A stretch of 64,000 nucleotides of DNA from Celoporthe dispersa (taxonomy: Eukaryota; Ascomycota; Sordariomycetes; Diaporthales; Cryphonectriaceae). Both the position numbers and the translations under genes were made by a program. Below are positions 24,071-35,738 of the stretch, one piece after another. The notes beneath the pieces are model-generated. The model searched no databases. It saw nothing but the letters and a program-made list of their open reading frames with translations, and was not told where the DNA came from. Positions within the stretch are counted from its first letter, which is position 1; each line of letters starts with the position of its first letter. Where the stretch lies: contig WAID01000004.1 of the NCBI GenBank assembly GCA_016584495.1, positions 1-64,000 on the forward strand, written 5' to 3'.

Positions 24071-25599
24071 CAGGTTTGTCTCTGCGTGTTTTTCTTTCCC
24101 GGTACATTTTTATTTCTCATGATTCATTACATGAACATAATAACGATGTATGGCCCTTTCCATCGTACTCCTTCCGCTCTGCTCTTTTCATGTCGGTTGC
24201 TTATAGCTATAGTCAGAGATAACATCAGCAACAGCTTACTCTACTCAACACACACCTGTTATGACCGTGGAGGGACACCCAGTGCTCAGCACGATGATCT
24301 CGTCAATGATTCTCTCTTGGGACTTCACATGCACACCTGGCTGGCACGCCTGGCTGTCGTCCACGCCTAGTCTTACTCAACGGTAGAGGTTATCGTCCGT
24401 GAGTCTAGCCGTGCCATATTACTTAGAGGTCTGGCGAGTCTGGCCGTCCAGCAGACATTTATTCCGTAAAAGAAACCTTGAACGTCCAAGTCAGGAGGCA
24501 TAAGCGGGAAGAACCACGTACAGGCACAGCAAGTCGCGGTCAGTGGTGATAACATCGGTCTATAGTTGAGCTCCCTCAGCTCAGGCATCACTACTGGAGG
24601 CCTGGCTCATGTCTTGCTTCCTCTGTTTTTCTCATAGACCAACCACCCTTGCCTAAACGGAACCACGGCACCGGGGCGGAGTGGTCTCCGGAGACCCAGA
24701 GCCTTCCTAGACTCAATCCCGCCACAGGACAACAGGTAGCCCATGCAGCCCCCAGAGCTTGGTCAGGATGCCAGCCATTCTCGGCCGCGGGATTCGTCAG
24801 AAACGGGGCTGTCAGATGTGGAGCGGCACCGAAACCGATCGCGAGTGGCTTCCGCAGCGGATACCACGGCAGAAAGCAGAAACCCATTCGAGAGGCTAAT
24901 GTACTAGGAGGATTCATCGGTGTGCCCGAACAGGCCCGTTGGCGGCGGACGACGATACGCTTCCCTCAACAGTACTCTCATGTAATTGTATGAATCTGGC
25001 CCTCGCTTTTGAGGTGAAAAATAAAGGGCAGAGACAGTAGGAGGACGAGAGGTGAGGTATGCACAAATCTCAAAGGGCAAGGAGCAAAATGATTATAGGC
25101 CATGCGAGTGCGACCAACACAGTTTTCCGCTCGCATCTCACGCTTACAAGGGAGTCAGACGCGCTCGCATCGTTCTCGTTCTCGTTCTGTACGTAGTGTG
25201 TTGCGCCCCCGGCTGCATAAGTATGACCTGCCAGGCTTAGCTGCAGCCCAAGCCTCTTTGTGCTGCTGTAATAACAAGAATATTATTTTGAACCCTGGCC
25301 CCTACGTATTAAAACTCCATGGTAGGCTCAGTAACCTCCTACGCTGGCCGTGATGGATGCTGCCTAGGACTAATAATAATACCTGAGTATATAATGTGCC
25401 GCACGTCGTCGGACGGTGTCCATGAGCTGCCTCGAATTTGATCTCATCCTGTTTCCCGCTCGGTAGTCTAACTAGAGCCTGAACAATCTCCATCCATAGA
25501 TCTCTCCTTGTCCACCTTGTCCATCCGATTCCAGCAGCCAGCTTGATCGACAGTCAGGTTCTGGTTCCAAGACCTCCTCCTGCCAACAACGGCCCGCGC
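24071..25599. other. Intergenic, 1.5 kb, between the two P450 genes
   Basis: No recognisable gene. The right half must include the CYP505 promoter. No convincing regulator site could be singled out. Confidence 0.6.
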
Positions 25600-28500
25600 A
25601 TGATCAAAACTATGGCTGTCGCCACAGAGATCTCGGGACCAAAAGGCCTCCCTCTCATAGGCAACATCCTCGACCTGCAAGATGAAGTCCCCATCCGCGC
25701 CATCGAGCGCCTGGCAGACATCCACGGCCCCATATTCAGGATCCGCACGCCCACGCGGGACATCACCATCGTGAGCGGCTTCGAGCTGTTCGACGAGCTG
25801 TGCGACGAGACGCGGTTCTATAAGCTCGTCGGCGGCAAGCTGGGTAGCCTGAACGCGGAGGGCAAGGCGCAGGGGCTGTTTACCTCGTACGTCCTTACAC
25901 GCTCCCCAGAAGGGAAAAAAGAACAAAAGAAAAACAAAATAAAAAAAGGAAACACATCAGGATGCAATGGCGTTCATCTGCTGACCCATCTTATATCATG
26001 AACAGACTCAGCGAGAAGGAAGAGGACTGGGGCCAGGCGCATCGGATCCTGATGCCGGCCTTTGGACCTCTGGCAGTCGCGGATATGTTCCCAGGTGAGC
26101 TGAGACGGACCACCAGCTCAGAACTTGGAGCCAGGGACGATCCACGTCGTGTCGCATGTCTGACATGAGAACCCCCTTTTCAGAGATGCACGACATAGCA
26201 AGCCAGCTCGTCCTCAAGTGGGCACGACAGGGCCCGCAGCACAAGATCCCAGCATCCGAAGACTTCTCGCGGCTCACCCTCGACTCCATCGCGCTCTGCG
26301 CCATGGACTTCCGCTTCAACTCCTTCTACCAGGACGAGATGCACCCCTTCATCAAGGCCATGAACGTCAGCCTGGGTGCTGCGAACAGCTCCGGGCAGCT
26401 GGCGGGCTTGCTGTCGAGGCTGATGCCGTCGTACAATGAGGAGGTGAAGCACAGCACGGAGCTGATGCACAGGACGTCGCGGGAGCTGGTGCAGCATAGG
26501 AGGGACCACCCGACGGATAAGAAGGACCTGCTTAACTCGCTGATCTTTGGAAGGGATCCAAAGACGGGCAAGACGATGAGGGACGAGCTTATTGCCGCGA
26601 ATATGCAGACGTTTCTGGTCGCAGGTGAGTGAGAGTCCCGTAGCTGATGTCCCTGCCGCCCTTGGCCCTCCTCACGAGATTGACGACCATCCAAAGGCCA
26701 CGAGACAACCTCGGGACTCCTGTCGTTCGCCTTCCTGCAGCTCCTCAAGAACCCCAAGGCCTACTTTGCCGCACAGGCAGAGGTGGACCGCGTCGTGGGC
26801 AGCGCGCGCATCGAGCCCAGGCACGTCAACGACCTCAGGTATATCAACGCCGTCCTGAAGGAGACGCTGCGGCTCACACCCACTGCGCCGGCCTTCAGCC
26901 GTGCCGTCCGGCCTGAGAACCATGAAGAGACCGTTTATATCGGCGCCAAGAACCCGGAGAGCACGAAGAAGTATGCCATCCCCGTGGCAAGCCTATCGTC
27001 TGCCTGCTCGGCAAGATCCACAAGGACCCTAAAGTCTGGGGCGAGGATGCCGATGAGTTCCGCCCGGAGCGCATGCTGGACGAGGACTTTGAGAAGTTGC
27101 CAAAGAACGCGTGGAAGCCATTTGGCACAGGAATGTGAGTCCCACCTGTCTTGGAAACCCTGGCTATACCTTCAGAACAAGAGTGGCTCACCCGCAATAC
27201 ACAGGAGGGCGTGTATCGGTCGTGCGTTTGCATGGCAAGAGGCAGTCCTCGCCGTCGCACTCATCCTGCAGAATTTTGACATGACACTGGACGATCCCAA
27301 CTACGAGATGAAGATCATGCAGAGCCTCACCATCAAGCCTAAGGACTTCTTCATGAGGGCAAGCCTCAGAGAAGGGATCACGCCCACGATGTTGATGCAG
27401 AGACTGGCGGGCGATCATGACGCCGCCGCTGAGGGAGCAGACGGACAGGATGGTGCTGGTGTTGGTGCTGGTGCCAAGAAGGAGGAGGTCTCCGTCGACG
27501 CGAGCCACGAGCTGTCGATTCTGTACGGCTCAAACACCGGCACGTGTCAGGCCCTGGCGCAAAAGCTGGCTGCACAGTGCACGCAGAGGGGCTTCAAGGC
27601 CGAAGTCAAGACGCTGGACCAGGTCATGGCCCGGGTGCCCAAGATGAAGCCCACCGTGATCATCACAGCCTCGTACGAAGGCCTCCCCACCGATGACGCC
27701 GCGCGCTTCGTGGCATGGGCCGAGAGCCTGGACGAGAACAAGGACGGGACGGCGCTCAGGGGCGCCAGGTTTGCTTGTTTTGGGTGCGGCCACAGCGACT
27801 GGGTCTCGACGTACCAGCGCGTCCCCAAGCTGATCGACGAGCTGCTTCCAAAGGCCGGGGCGGAGAGGATCGCCGAGCGCGGTTCCTCGGATGTCAGCAA
27901 GCAGGATACGTTTGGCGACTTCGAGGCGTGGACCAATGGTCAGCTGTGGCCGGCGCTGGACGCCCACCTCGGCTCATCACCAGGCCAGGGCCCAGCGTCT
28001 GGTGGCGGCACGGCAGTGCCCACGCTGGAGATCGAGCTCATGACCCAGGAGAGAGCCGCACACCTCCAGCAGAACGTCCAGTGGGCCAATGTCATGAGCA
28101 CCAAGGTCTTGACGGCGCCAGGAGAACCCGAGAAGCGGCACATCGAGATCGAGCTCCCGTCCAACATGACCTACAGCGCCGGTGACTACCTCGCCGTCCT
28201 GCCCCTGAACCCGAAGGAGTATGTCAAGAGGGTGATGAACCATTTCAGCCTGCCATGGGATGGAATGGTCACCATCAAGGCCGGTACGGCAACCTCTCTC
28301 CCTGCCGGCATACCGGTGGGCATCTTTGACCTCCTGCAGGGCTATGTCGAGGTCTCGCAGCCGGCCACGAAGCAAGACGTCAAGGTCCTCTTATCCGTCT
28401 GCACTGACGAGGGCGTCAGGCAGACCCTGGCCACCTACCTGGACCCGACCGTCTTCGCGTCAGAGATCATCGAGAAGCGCATCAGCATCCTCGACCTCCT

Positions 28501-29288
28501 CACGCAGCACAAGACGGTGCTGTCCCTCCCCTTCGGCACCTATCTCTCCCTCCTCCCGCCGATGCGCACGCGACACTACTCCATCTCCTCCTCGCCACTC
28601 GCCTCGCCACACTCCGTCACGCTGACCTACGGCGTCCTGGACGCCCCGGCTTGGTACCAGCCGAGATACGAAGACCCGGCCTCGGGCGAGGAGATCCTGC
28701 AGCGGTTCCTGGGCGTGGCGGGCAGCTACATGCGCTCCTGGCGGCGGGCGACCGCGTGCTGGTCTCGGTGCGCAGCACCAACAAGTACTTTCCGCCTGCC
28801 GGCGGACCAGGAGCAGACGCCCATCGTGATGCTCGCCAACGGCAGCGGGGTGGCGCCGTTCCGCGGGTTCGTGCAGGAGCGGGCGACGCTGGTCCGCGAG
28901 GGGGCAAGAGGCTGGCGCCGGCGGTCTTGTTTGCAGGTTGCCGGCGCGAGGGCAAGGACCAGCTATATGCCGAGGAGTTTGCCGAGTGGGCAAGGCTGGG
29001 CGCTGTGGACGTGCGGTGGGTGTTTAGCCGGGAGCCTCGCTCGGACGAGGGCTGTAGGTATGTGCAGGACCGTCTGCTCAGGGACCACGAGGAAATCGGG
29101 AGACTGTGGGAGCGCGGCGCGAGGTTTTACATCTGTGGCAGCAAAGAGCTTGCGCAGGGGCTGGATCCGTGGCGAGGAAGTTGTTCCTAGAGGCGGCAAA
29201 GGCGGAGGGTAAAGAGGTCACGGAGGAGCAGATCAATACTTTTGTGAGGGGCATGAAGAACGAGAGGTTCGTGACGGATGTCTTCTAG
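25600..29288 (+). CDS. CYP505-type self-sufficient cytochrome P450 / NADPH-P450 reductase fusion (fatty-acid hydroxylase)
   Basis: Bifunctional enzyme of the P450foxy/BM3 type. Known members hydroxylate fatty acids near the omega end using NADPH. Heme domain: GPKGLPLIGN start, I-helix AGHETTSG, K-helix ETLRL, heme loop FGTGMRACIG. Then a Gly/Ala/Asp linker (about 27410-27490), an FMN flavodoxin domain starting LSILYGSNTGT (27515), and FAD/NADPH domains with RHYSISSS (28570), GSGVAPFRGF (28850) and YICGSKEL (29128). Introns: 25887-26005, 26095-26183, 26625-26696 and 27135-27204; the last two fall inside the I-helix and heme motifs. Frame breaks at 26980-26983, about 28740, about 28790, about 28910 and 29157-29160 mostly need one C or G. 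The start could be the ATG at 25600 or 25612. Length matches the family (about 1,080 residues). Tandem with a related stand-alone P450 and followed by a regulator. Confidence 0.94.
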
Positions 29289-30517
29289 GGCAGGTTGACG
29301 TTGTGTAGAGACTCGAACTTCGCTTTGCCGTCCGAGATGAGATATTGCCCTGCTTCTGCTCGCCTTTTGGTTAGATAATAGTCCACGTCGATACTATAGC
29401 CAACCAGCAAAGCACTCCTGTGCTTCTCGATTCCTGCAGGCTGGCTGCATCGCTCGACCAGAGCTGATGGTCTCTTGCCTACTGCTGATTCGTGGAAGCC
29501 TCATGCTTGGTGGTGTAAATACAGTGTCCCGGCTTAGGATGGACCGCTCGAGCCATGCCAGTGACCGTCTCTCCTTGGCCGCGGGAAGGAGGATGCTTGG
29601 TTCGTGAGGATCAACTAATATTGAATGAGACCAAGACGCCGGATACTTGTCATGTCTTGGCTCTGTCCGCTTCCTCAGCTCAGCGGTGGACGCGCGACCG
29701 AGCAGCCTCGATTATCTAAGTATAGTCTTGAGGGATGAGTATCGTATCTGTAAACAGGCCTTGGCATTTGAATATAATCTTCTAGGCACTATCCATCTAT
29801 TCCTATTGCTCAACTTACGAGTTTGTGGAGTGTTCTCGTGAGAATGCCTCAAGGTCCGAAGCGAATTTCGCTTCAGGGACTGGTATGAACCTGACATGCA
29901 GGGCCCACAGTCCCTGGCTGTGCCGCAGGAGATAATGATCGAGACGGGCTGAGTCTCTCTCTTTCTCTGTCTCCCTGTGTGTGTATGCCGGGAATAGTTG
30001 AATTCTTTAATTCCGTAATGACGAAGCAGGAAGAATGCTTCAGCCTGAACCCACCCTGTCTGTAGGCAGACGGAGAGACATGCCAGACATGACAGGCTGA
30101 CAAAGCAGTGTCCCTAATGTTCCCGCCTTCGATCTTCTTCTGGGATTCACGTCCTGCAAGACTGTTTCTGGTTGCGATCTGCTGACCCGCACAGGCGTAG
30201 GTGAATGCCGAGACTTTCCTCTGGCTTGTCTGGCTCTCGATTTTTTGCGTACTGGGCACTTCTACCCCTTTGGGAATAAGCACTAAATGGTCTAAGCCTC
30301 CTGCAAGCCGTGCCAAGTACTTACCTGGGACGTGCGTGTCAGGGAGGGCCCTAAATTCGTTGTCATCAACCGCGTGGAGGAGGAGACTAAGAAGAAGACG
30401 CCTTCGAATATATGTACACATATGCGACACTGTTACGGCGCCACAACCGTTGTTGATGTCACCTCCGGAGCCAGAGTATCGCCAAAGAGTGATAGAGAGA
30501 GAAACAAGGGTTTAACA
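29289..30517. other. Intergenic, 1.2 kb
   Basis: Holds the 3' end of the CYP505 gene and the promoter of the Zn2Cys6 regulator. No further gene seen. Confidence 0.6.
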
Positions 30518-32968
30518 ATGTCCGCATCCCCACAAGCCGAGTTCCGAAGCGATCGGGCGTCGTCAAACGGTCCTCGATGGCATGCACGACATGTCGTCAG
30601 GTGAAGGTGCGTGCTGTCTCGCGCGAGCAAAGAAAAAGGAAGGAGGATGAGTTGAGCAACCAGCCTGACATGGTTGAGAAACAATGCAGCTCAAGTGTGA
30701 TGCTCTCAAGCGGTCCCCAAACCCGTGTTCGAGATGCGAGAGGATGAAGAGACCCTGTCTGTATGATCCCGGCTTCAAGAGGAGTGTCGTTCGAGGGTAA
30801 GTCTAAGCCTGGGCGCCAGATCGCACATATGCAGACGAGTCCCATCATTTGACATTAGTTGTTAGTGCCCTGGAGAAAGTCACCCAGGAGAAGGAGGAGC
30901 TGGAGCATCTTGTGCACTCTCTTCGCGGCGAGAGTGCGATAGACGGCGCTCTCGTGATTCCCCGGATCAACGCAGTCGTGTACTCAGCTCAGAGCCTCCC
31001 CAGCAGTATCAAGCCGGCATTTCAAGTCCTCACAACATATTAACGCGTCCGGAAAGTTCGAGCCTGCCCAGCACATCGCCCTTGCGGCCCTCGATGGCTT
31101 CGATAGCACGGACGCCGAATTCGAACGCAACAGTCATCGACAGGGCCTCAACGTTCCACCTTCACGGTGTCTATGTCGATCGACATTCGGCAGAAGAGCT
31201 TTTTCAATAGTACGTCTTGTAGCCTCCGCTATCGTCCTGCCGCACTATTACCTCGCAGGTAAGAGACACAGTCTGCTGACCACATGAGCATAACAGCTTT
31301 TGGACCGTTATTTCGAACAACTCCCCTGCATGTGCAGAGGAGCATCGATCTCGTCTTTGATGACAGCCCTCTTCTCTTTTGGGCCGTCATATTAACTGCC
31401 GCGCGCGGATCTCGCAACCCTCTGTTCGAGAAGCTCCTCGAGCCCGTCAGGCGCCTCTTGATGGCCCAGCTCGTCACTTCGATACGGTCGATACACGCAA
31501 TCCAGGGCTTGTTGATCCTCTGCTTCTGGCCGTTCCCCGTCCAGCGGCAGACAGAAGACGTATCCTGGACCTATTGCAATATTGCCGTCTCGGCTGCGAC
31601 GCAGACTTGTTTAGGCCGGGCAGATCTACCTCGACCTGGTCCACATGCCAAATTTGACATATCAAAAGGTTGGACGGGGATGCCATGCTGCGCAAGAAGA
31701 CCTGGCTGGGCTGTTTTGTCGTCAGCACGTCGTAAGTGTGGCCCTCATGTGATCGCAAGCGGACCCTGGAACTGAATCCCAAGCTGGCCTGCTAACACGT
31801 CTCCTTTGGTGCATAGTCTGGCTGCGACTTTTGGTCTTCCGGCGCCCATGGGCATGGTTGCCAACCGTGCGCTGGCCATTCGACAGAGCCTCGAAGGCCA
31901 CGTACCACAGGACTTTCTGAGGCTGGCTGAGCTCCAAGAGTTCTGGATCCGGGCGACCACAATCATCGAAGGCTCCAGCTCCGGCAAGTCACATCATTCA
32001 GTGGCGAACCTGCTACGTCTCGAACTGGACGGTATAAAGAGAAGTTGGCCGGCAGACATCTCACTGTGGCTCAATATGAGCTTTGCCGCGACGGGACTGC
32101 ATCTCTGCACCACCACCGTGTCAAGCAATGTCCAGCGCGAGGCCAAGCTGCAGGCCACGGACCTGCGAACAGCGCGATACCAGAGTTTCGAGGCTGCCTC
32201 GCGGATCGTCGATCTCATCGTCACGTCGTCAAATGATACGTCGGGAGGAAGCCGAATCCCAGGCCATGCGACAAGAGAAGTCATCCAGGCCTTGGAACCG
32301 TATCCCAAGCATCAATTGCGCGATGTTGTTGCTGCAGCGCTATGTGTTGTCAACACCATCGCCGTGGACAACCTTGACACTAAGGTAGTCCCTGCCGACG
32401 AGAAAGTGACGGCTATTCAAAAGGTCCTGCAGATATGTTCCGTTCTGCGGAACCTCTCGCGGGATGCATGGGACGAGGGCGGTAACGCGGCAGGGCTGCT
32501 CGAGCTTCTCGTGCGGCATGCCGAGGACAGCAACACGGGCCGCCACTTCAGGGAGGCTGAGCTTTCGCCGCAGCTCGGCATCGTGCAGAACAGCGTCGAT
32601 GTCGCCCGGCAGATCCTGGGTAAGGTGGCAGATCCGGTGCCCAACCCAGAGCAACATCCTTCAGGCCAGGCCCAGGCGGGAGCGGGCCCCTTGCAGACTC
32701 CGGAGTACTCGACCATGTCTGGACATCCTACCGTGGAGAGCTCGCGATCTGGGGTCGACGAGCCTTTGCCCAGCCTCCTCCGTTCATGCAGGCCGGCCAA
32801 GAGACGGCAGTGTCAGATAGGCTTCCAGGGCCGGATGAGGCGAGTGAGTATGTCATGTCTACTTGGAGCTTCGATACGTTCCTGTGGGATGAGTTGGATG
32901 TTATGAACTGGAGCCACCTTTATCCGCCAGATGAAACAGCTCTATCCGTAGATACGAGCTGTCAATGA
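30518..32968 (+). CDS. Zn2Cys6 transcription factor, LEU3-type zinc cluster
   Basis: Nuclear DNA-binding regulator. The zinc cluster is C-x2-C-x6-C-x9-C-x2-C-x6-C, read across an intron at 30607-30689 (ACTTCRQVK|LKCDALKRSPNPC, then SRCERMKRPC). The pattern CRQ-x-K-x-KCDA-x2-R-x-P-x-PC is that of the yeast LEU3 class. After a second intron (30796-30865) comes a short coiled coil (LEKVTQEKEELEHLV) for dimerisation, then a fungal transcription-factor middle domain with an intron near 31732-31816, and a C-terminus ending at 32968. Another intron probably starts near 31211. Frame breaks at 30555-30557, about 31325 and about 32780 fit single missing C or G bases. It lies directly downstream of the CYP505 gene on the same strand and is the obvious candidate to control it, but that is inference from position only. 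Confidence 0.85.
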
Positions 32969-33031
32969 CGAGATGGAGAGTGGTGTGTGGTTGGATCAGA
33001 TTCGCATTGACCCTGCAGCATCTGTGGAGAA

Positions 33032-34325
33032 CTAACCCAAAACACCATCAATGCCTGCCTCAAACAAGCTCACTCGATGTGTTCTGTCTTGGTTGTCAGC
33101 ATTATGAGAGCCCCAAAATATGGCAGCCTTGCTCCCAAGACTGGTTACCCTGGGGCTGTTGTCCTCGAAGCCTTCTTGTGTAGTGTGTCTCATGTCCTTC
33201 CTTCTCTTCTTTTCCAACTTCGCGTCGTTTCGCTGCAGCTTACGCAGGGCACGCGGTGACAAACCATGCGGTGCTGCTAGGGCTGGGCGTCTATTGATGA
33301 TGTCGGGGTCTAAGGACGTCTCCGCTACCCTTTGTTGCTCATCGAGGCTCAACAGGCTCCTAATTTCCCTCTTCGTGCTCTCGTGGTTCTTGTCAGAATC
33401 GATGAAAACACCATCCCACACGGCCTCGACCAGCGTGCCATAGTACCTGGGCGCCATCAGAGCGAGCCCCGGCAGGCCCCAGACATGGGCTGCGTGCGTG
33501 AGGGCGTTGTTAGAGCTGATGGCGCTGAAGGGAACACTCAGCCTCCCGCTGCTCCTAGTGCGAAGAAAATGTTGTGTGCATAGAAGATCTCCTTGAGGTT
33601 GGCGTCGCCGATCTGCGCGAGGTGCAACTGGGTGGGGTGGAGGCCCCTCTGTCCGCTGCTGAGGTTCACCCTCAACGAGATGGCCTCTCTGAGCAATGTG
33701 TCGTACTTGAATCTATAGCCGGTGAGCCTCTGGATGTGATCCTTGTTAAAGGATGCAGGGTCGGACTCGTAGGACTTGACACGGTGGGACTGGGTATGAT
33801 CTGAGCTCGCTTCTGCGAGGTGCTGCTGAGAACTCCCTGCGGGTAAGACAGTCTCCTCAATGTTTTTCTCAACTCCTTCTCGACCCGGCGCGTCGTTCAG
33901 ATCTTTTGGCGGATGGCGCTCGAGGCCGCGCCGAGCAATTCCGGTGAGACAGGTCCTTGAAATACATGTCTTAATCGCTCTGGTTTCATCCAGGAAGGAT
34001 CTTTACTTGCGACTTTCCTCGGCTGGTTGGTGATCCAGCTAGATATCGATACCGGCGTCCCGTGAGAGGCTTTGACTGTCACTTGGAGTGTTGCAACCAC
34101 GCCTGTTGGTCTTCTTACTCCAACATTCTGGGAACCCCTCAGCTTCGTCTTTCTCCTGGGAGCAACCACCAGACTTTGCGTGTCTCGAGAAGTGCTCTGG
34201 CTCTTGGGTGTGGGCGTTGCATTTGGTGCCGAGGAGGGCTTCACAGTCGATTGGTCGGCGACGGCTGCAGCTGAATAGGTCGGTCCTGAAAACCGGAAGA
34301 GACGAGCAGAGGAGGCCTTCAGCAT
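33032..34325 (-). CDS. RNase III-like domain protein with degenerate active site
   Basis: The middle of the protein reads as an RNase III fold: LTGYRFKYDTLLREAIS (near 33720-33670), HLAQIGDANLKEIF (about 33620-33580) and YYGTLVEAVWDGVFID (about 33450-33400). In the family signature, E-x3-F-L-G-D-A is here A/Q-I-G-D-A, and the second acidic site K-A-D-L-x-E-A is G-T-L-V-E-A. Only one Asp and one Glu of the four metal-binding acids remain. The first residues (MLKASSARLFRFSG) look like a mitochondrial presequence. The C-terminus is Lys/Arg-rich and no dsRNA-binding domain is seen. Two frame breaks (about 33900 and 33543) each need one base. Mitochondrial ribosomal proteins with dead RNase III folds (mL44/mL57 type) are a possible parallel. 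The N-terminal 140 residues are unassigned, and an intron there is possible. It converges with the regulator gene, 63 bases away. Confidence 0.55.
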
Positions 34326-34656
34326 AGTTTTAGAGGGTGACAGGGGTATGGCGTCATAGAATTTTATTCAAGGCAGCAAGGGCGACTCAAATTGTGGTGA
34401 TCTGAGGAGGTGTGTGTTGCTCCTTCCCAGTCTACTGCTTCCAGGCAATTGAGGAAGGAGGTGAGCAGATATCTTCCAGGGCAGGTTCGAGTTTGCGAGC
34501 AGCTGACCCTAACCCTGCTTCAATCGAGCTGGTGCACACCATCACCTGGTGTCTCTCCCATTCGTCTTCGTCCTCCCACTCATTTCATACTTACCCAAGA
34601 GTAACGCCAGCAGGTCTGACAAGGTAAGAAAGGTCAATACAGAGTGCGACACCACC
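34326..34656. promoter_or_regulatory. Divergent intergenic region, 331 bp
   Basis: Lies between the start of the RNase III-like gene (-) and the ATG of the ECHDC3-like gene (+), so it must carry both promoters. No specific site is identified. Confidence 0.5.
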
Positions 34657-35622
34657 ATGGCCTTCCCCAGACTTCCTGCCAGAGCAGCCTATGTCCACCT
34701 CTCCAACCCTCTCAAGCGCAACGCCCTCTCCCTGGCCGTCCTCCGCGACCTCCGCAAGCAGCTCCACGTCCACCTGAAATGTCCTGTGACGGGTGAACCT
34801 CTGCTCCTCCCACCCTTCCAGCCGGACCTCATCGATACGCTCGAGGCTGCTGAGGATGGCAGCAAGTTGGACAGCCCCCACGCATGGCTCACCCACACCC
34901 CGACATGGCGGCGCAGGCGTGCAGGCCAGCCGCACGTCCTGGTCCTCCGCAGCGAAGGCCCCGTCTTCTCCTCGGGACACGACCTGGCCGAGCTCTCGAG
35001 CCTCTCCTGCGACGAAGTGCAAGAGACCTTCGCTCTCTGTGCAGAGGTTATGTCCCTGATCAGGCGCTCGCCCGCGGTCGTTGTAGCTCCGGTTCAGGGA
35101 CTGGCCACCGCGGCAGGGTTCCAGCTGGCCATGACTGCCGACGTTCCCATCGCACTGAGCGACACGAAGTTCCAGCTGCCCGGGATGAGTATCGGCTTGC
35201 CCTGCTCAAGTCCCGCCGTCGCGGTGTCGAGGCGTGCGCCGCCAGGCCTCGCGTATCGGATGTTTGCTACTGCTGAGACGGCCACGGCTGCGGAGTTGGG
35301 GGCGGGCGTGCTGGATGTCGTGCCTGTGCCGGAGCATGCGGAGAGCACGGACACAAAGGCGAGAGCGTTTGAGGGTAGGGTTGGGGCTGTGGTGAAGAGG
35401 CTGGTGGAGACGTCGGGTCAGGCGCAGGCGGTGGGGAAGTGGGCGTTTTGGACACAGCTTGGGATGCGTGGCGGGCAGGGCGAGGGCAGTGGTGGTGCAG
35501 ATGGGTATGAGGATGCTGCCAGGTGGGCTGGAAGGGTTATGGCACTACATGCGAGGAGCGAGGATGCCAAGGAAGGCATTTTGGCCTGGAGAGAGAAGAG
35601 GCGGGCCGAGTGGAGGACGTGA
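34657..35622 (+). CDS. Enoyl-CoA hydratase/isomerase family protein, ECHDC3-like
   Basis: Crotonase-fold protein of 321 residues, read without introns or frame breaks. The ATG at 34657 sits in a strong fungal context (ACCACCATGG) and starts MAFPRLPARAAYVHLSNP. Crotonase landmarks: FSSGHDLAEL (near 34972), GLATAAGFQLAMTADVPIA (near 35101), where the oxyanion-hole glycine lies, and FQLPGMSIGLPCSSPAV (near 35172). The FSSGHDL and CSSPAVAVSR elements are typical of the ECHDC3 subgroup, whose human member is mitochondrial and whose reaction is not settled. A 35-residue insertion after residue 40 (GEPLLLPPFQPD...) and a Gly-rich loop near residue 285 are unusual. The usual hydratase glutamates are not evident, so catalytic activity is uncertain. 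Converges with MCR1, 116 bases away. Confidence 0.85.
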   Translation: MAFPRLPARAAYVHLSNPLKRNALSLAVLRDLRKQLHVHLKCPVTGEPLLLPPFQPDLIDTLEAAEDGSKLDSPHAWLTHTPTWRRRRAGQPHVLVLRSEGPVFSSGHDLAELSSLSCDEVQETFALCAEVMSLIRRSPAVVVAPVQGLATAAGFQLAMTADVPIALSDTKFQLPGMSIGLPCSSPAVAVSRRAPPGLAYRMFATAETATAAELGAGVLDVVPVPEHAESTDTKARAFEGRVGAVVKRLVETSGQAQAVGKWAFWTQLGMRGGQGEGSGGADGYEDAARWAGRVMALHARSEDAKEGILAWREKRRAEWRT

Positions 35623-35738
35623 ATGCGTTTTTAAGTGTGTGCGAACTGATCTTTCTTGCATTGGAATGATTTTTGGTCCCATCTTACTTTGCCCGAAAAT
35701 ATCCAAATACAACACATCTCTCCAGTCATGTCCTAAGT

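Noticed and set aside
22263..32968. Secondary-metabolite biosynthetic cluster
   Set aside because: No polyketide synthase, peptide synthetase, terpene synthase or prenyltransferase in the window.
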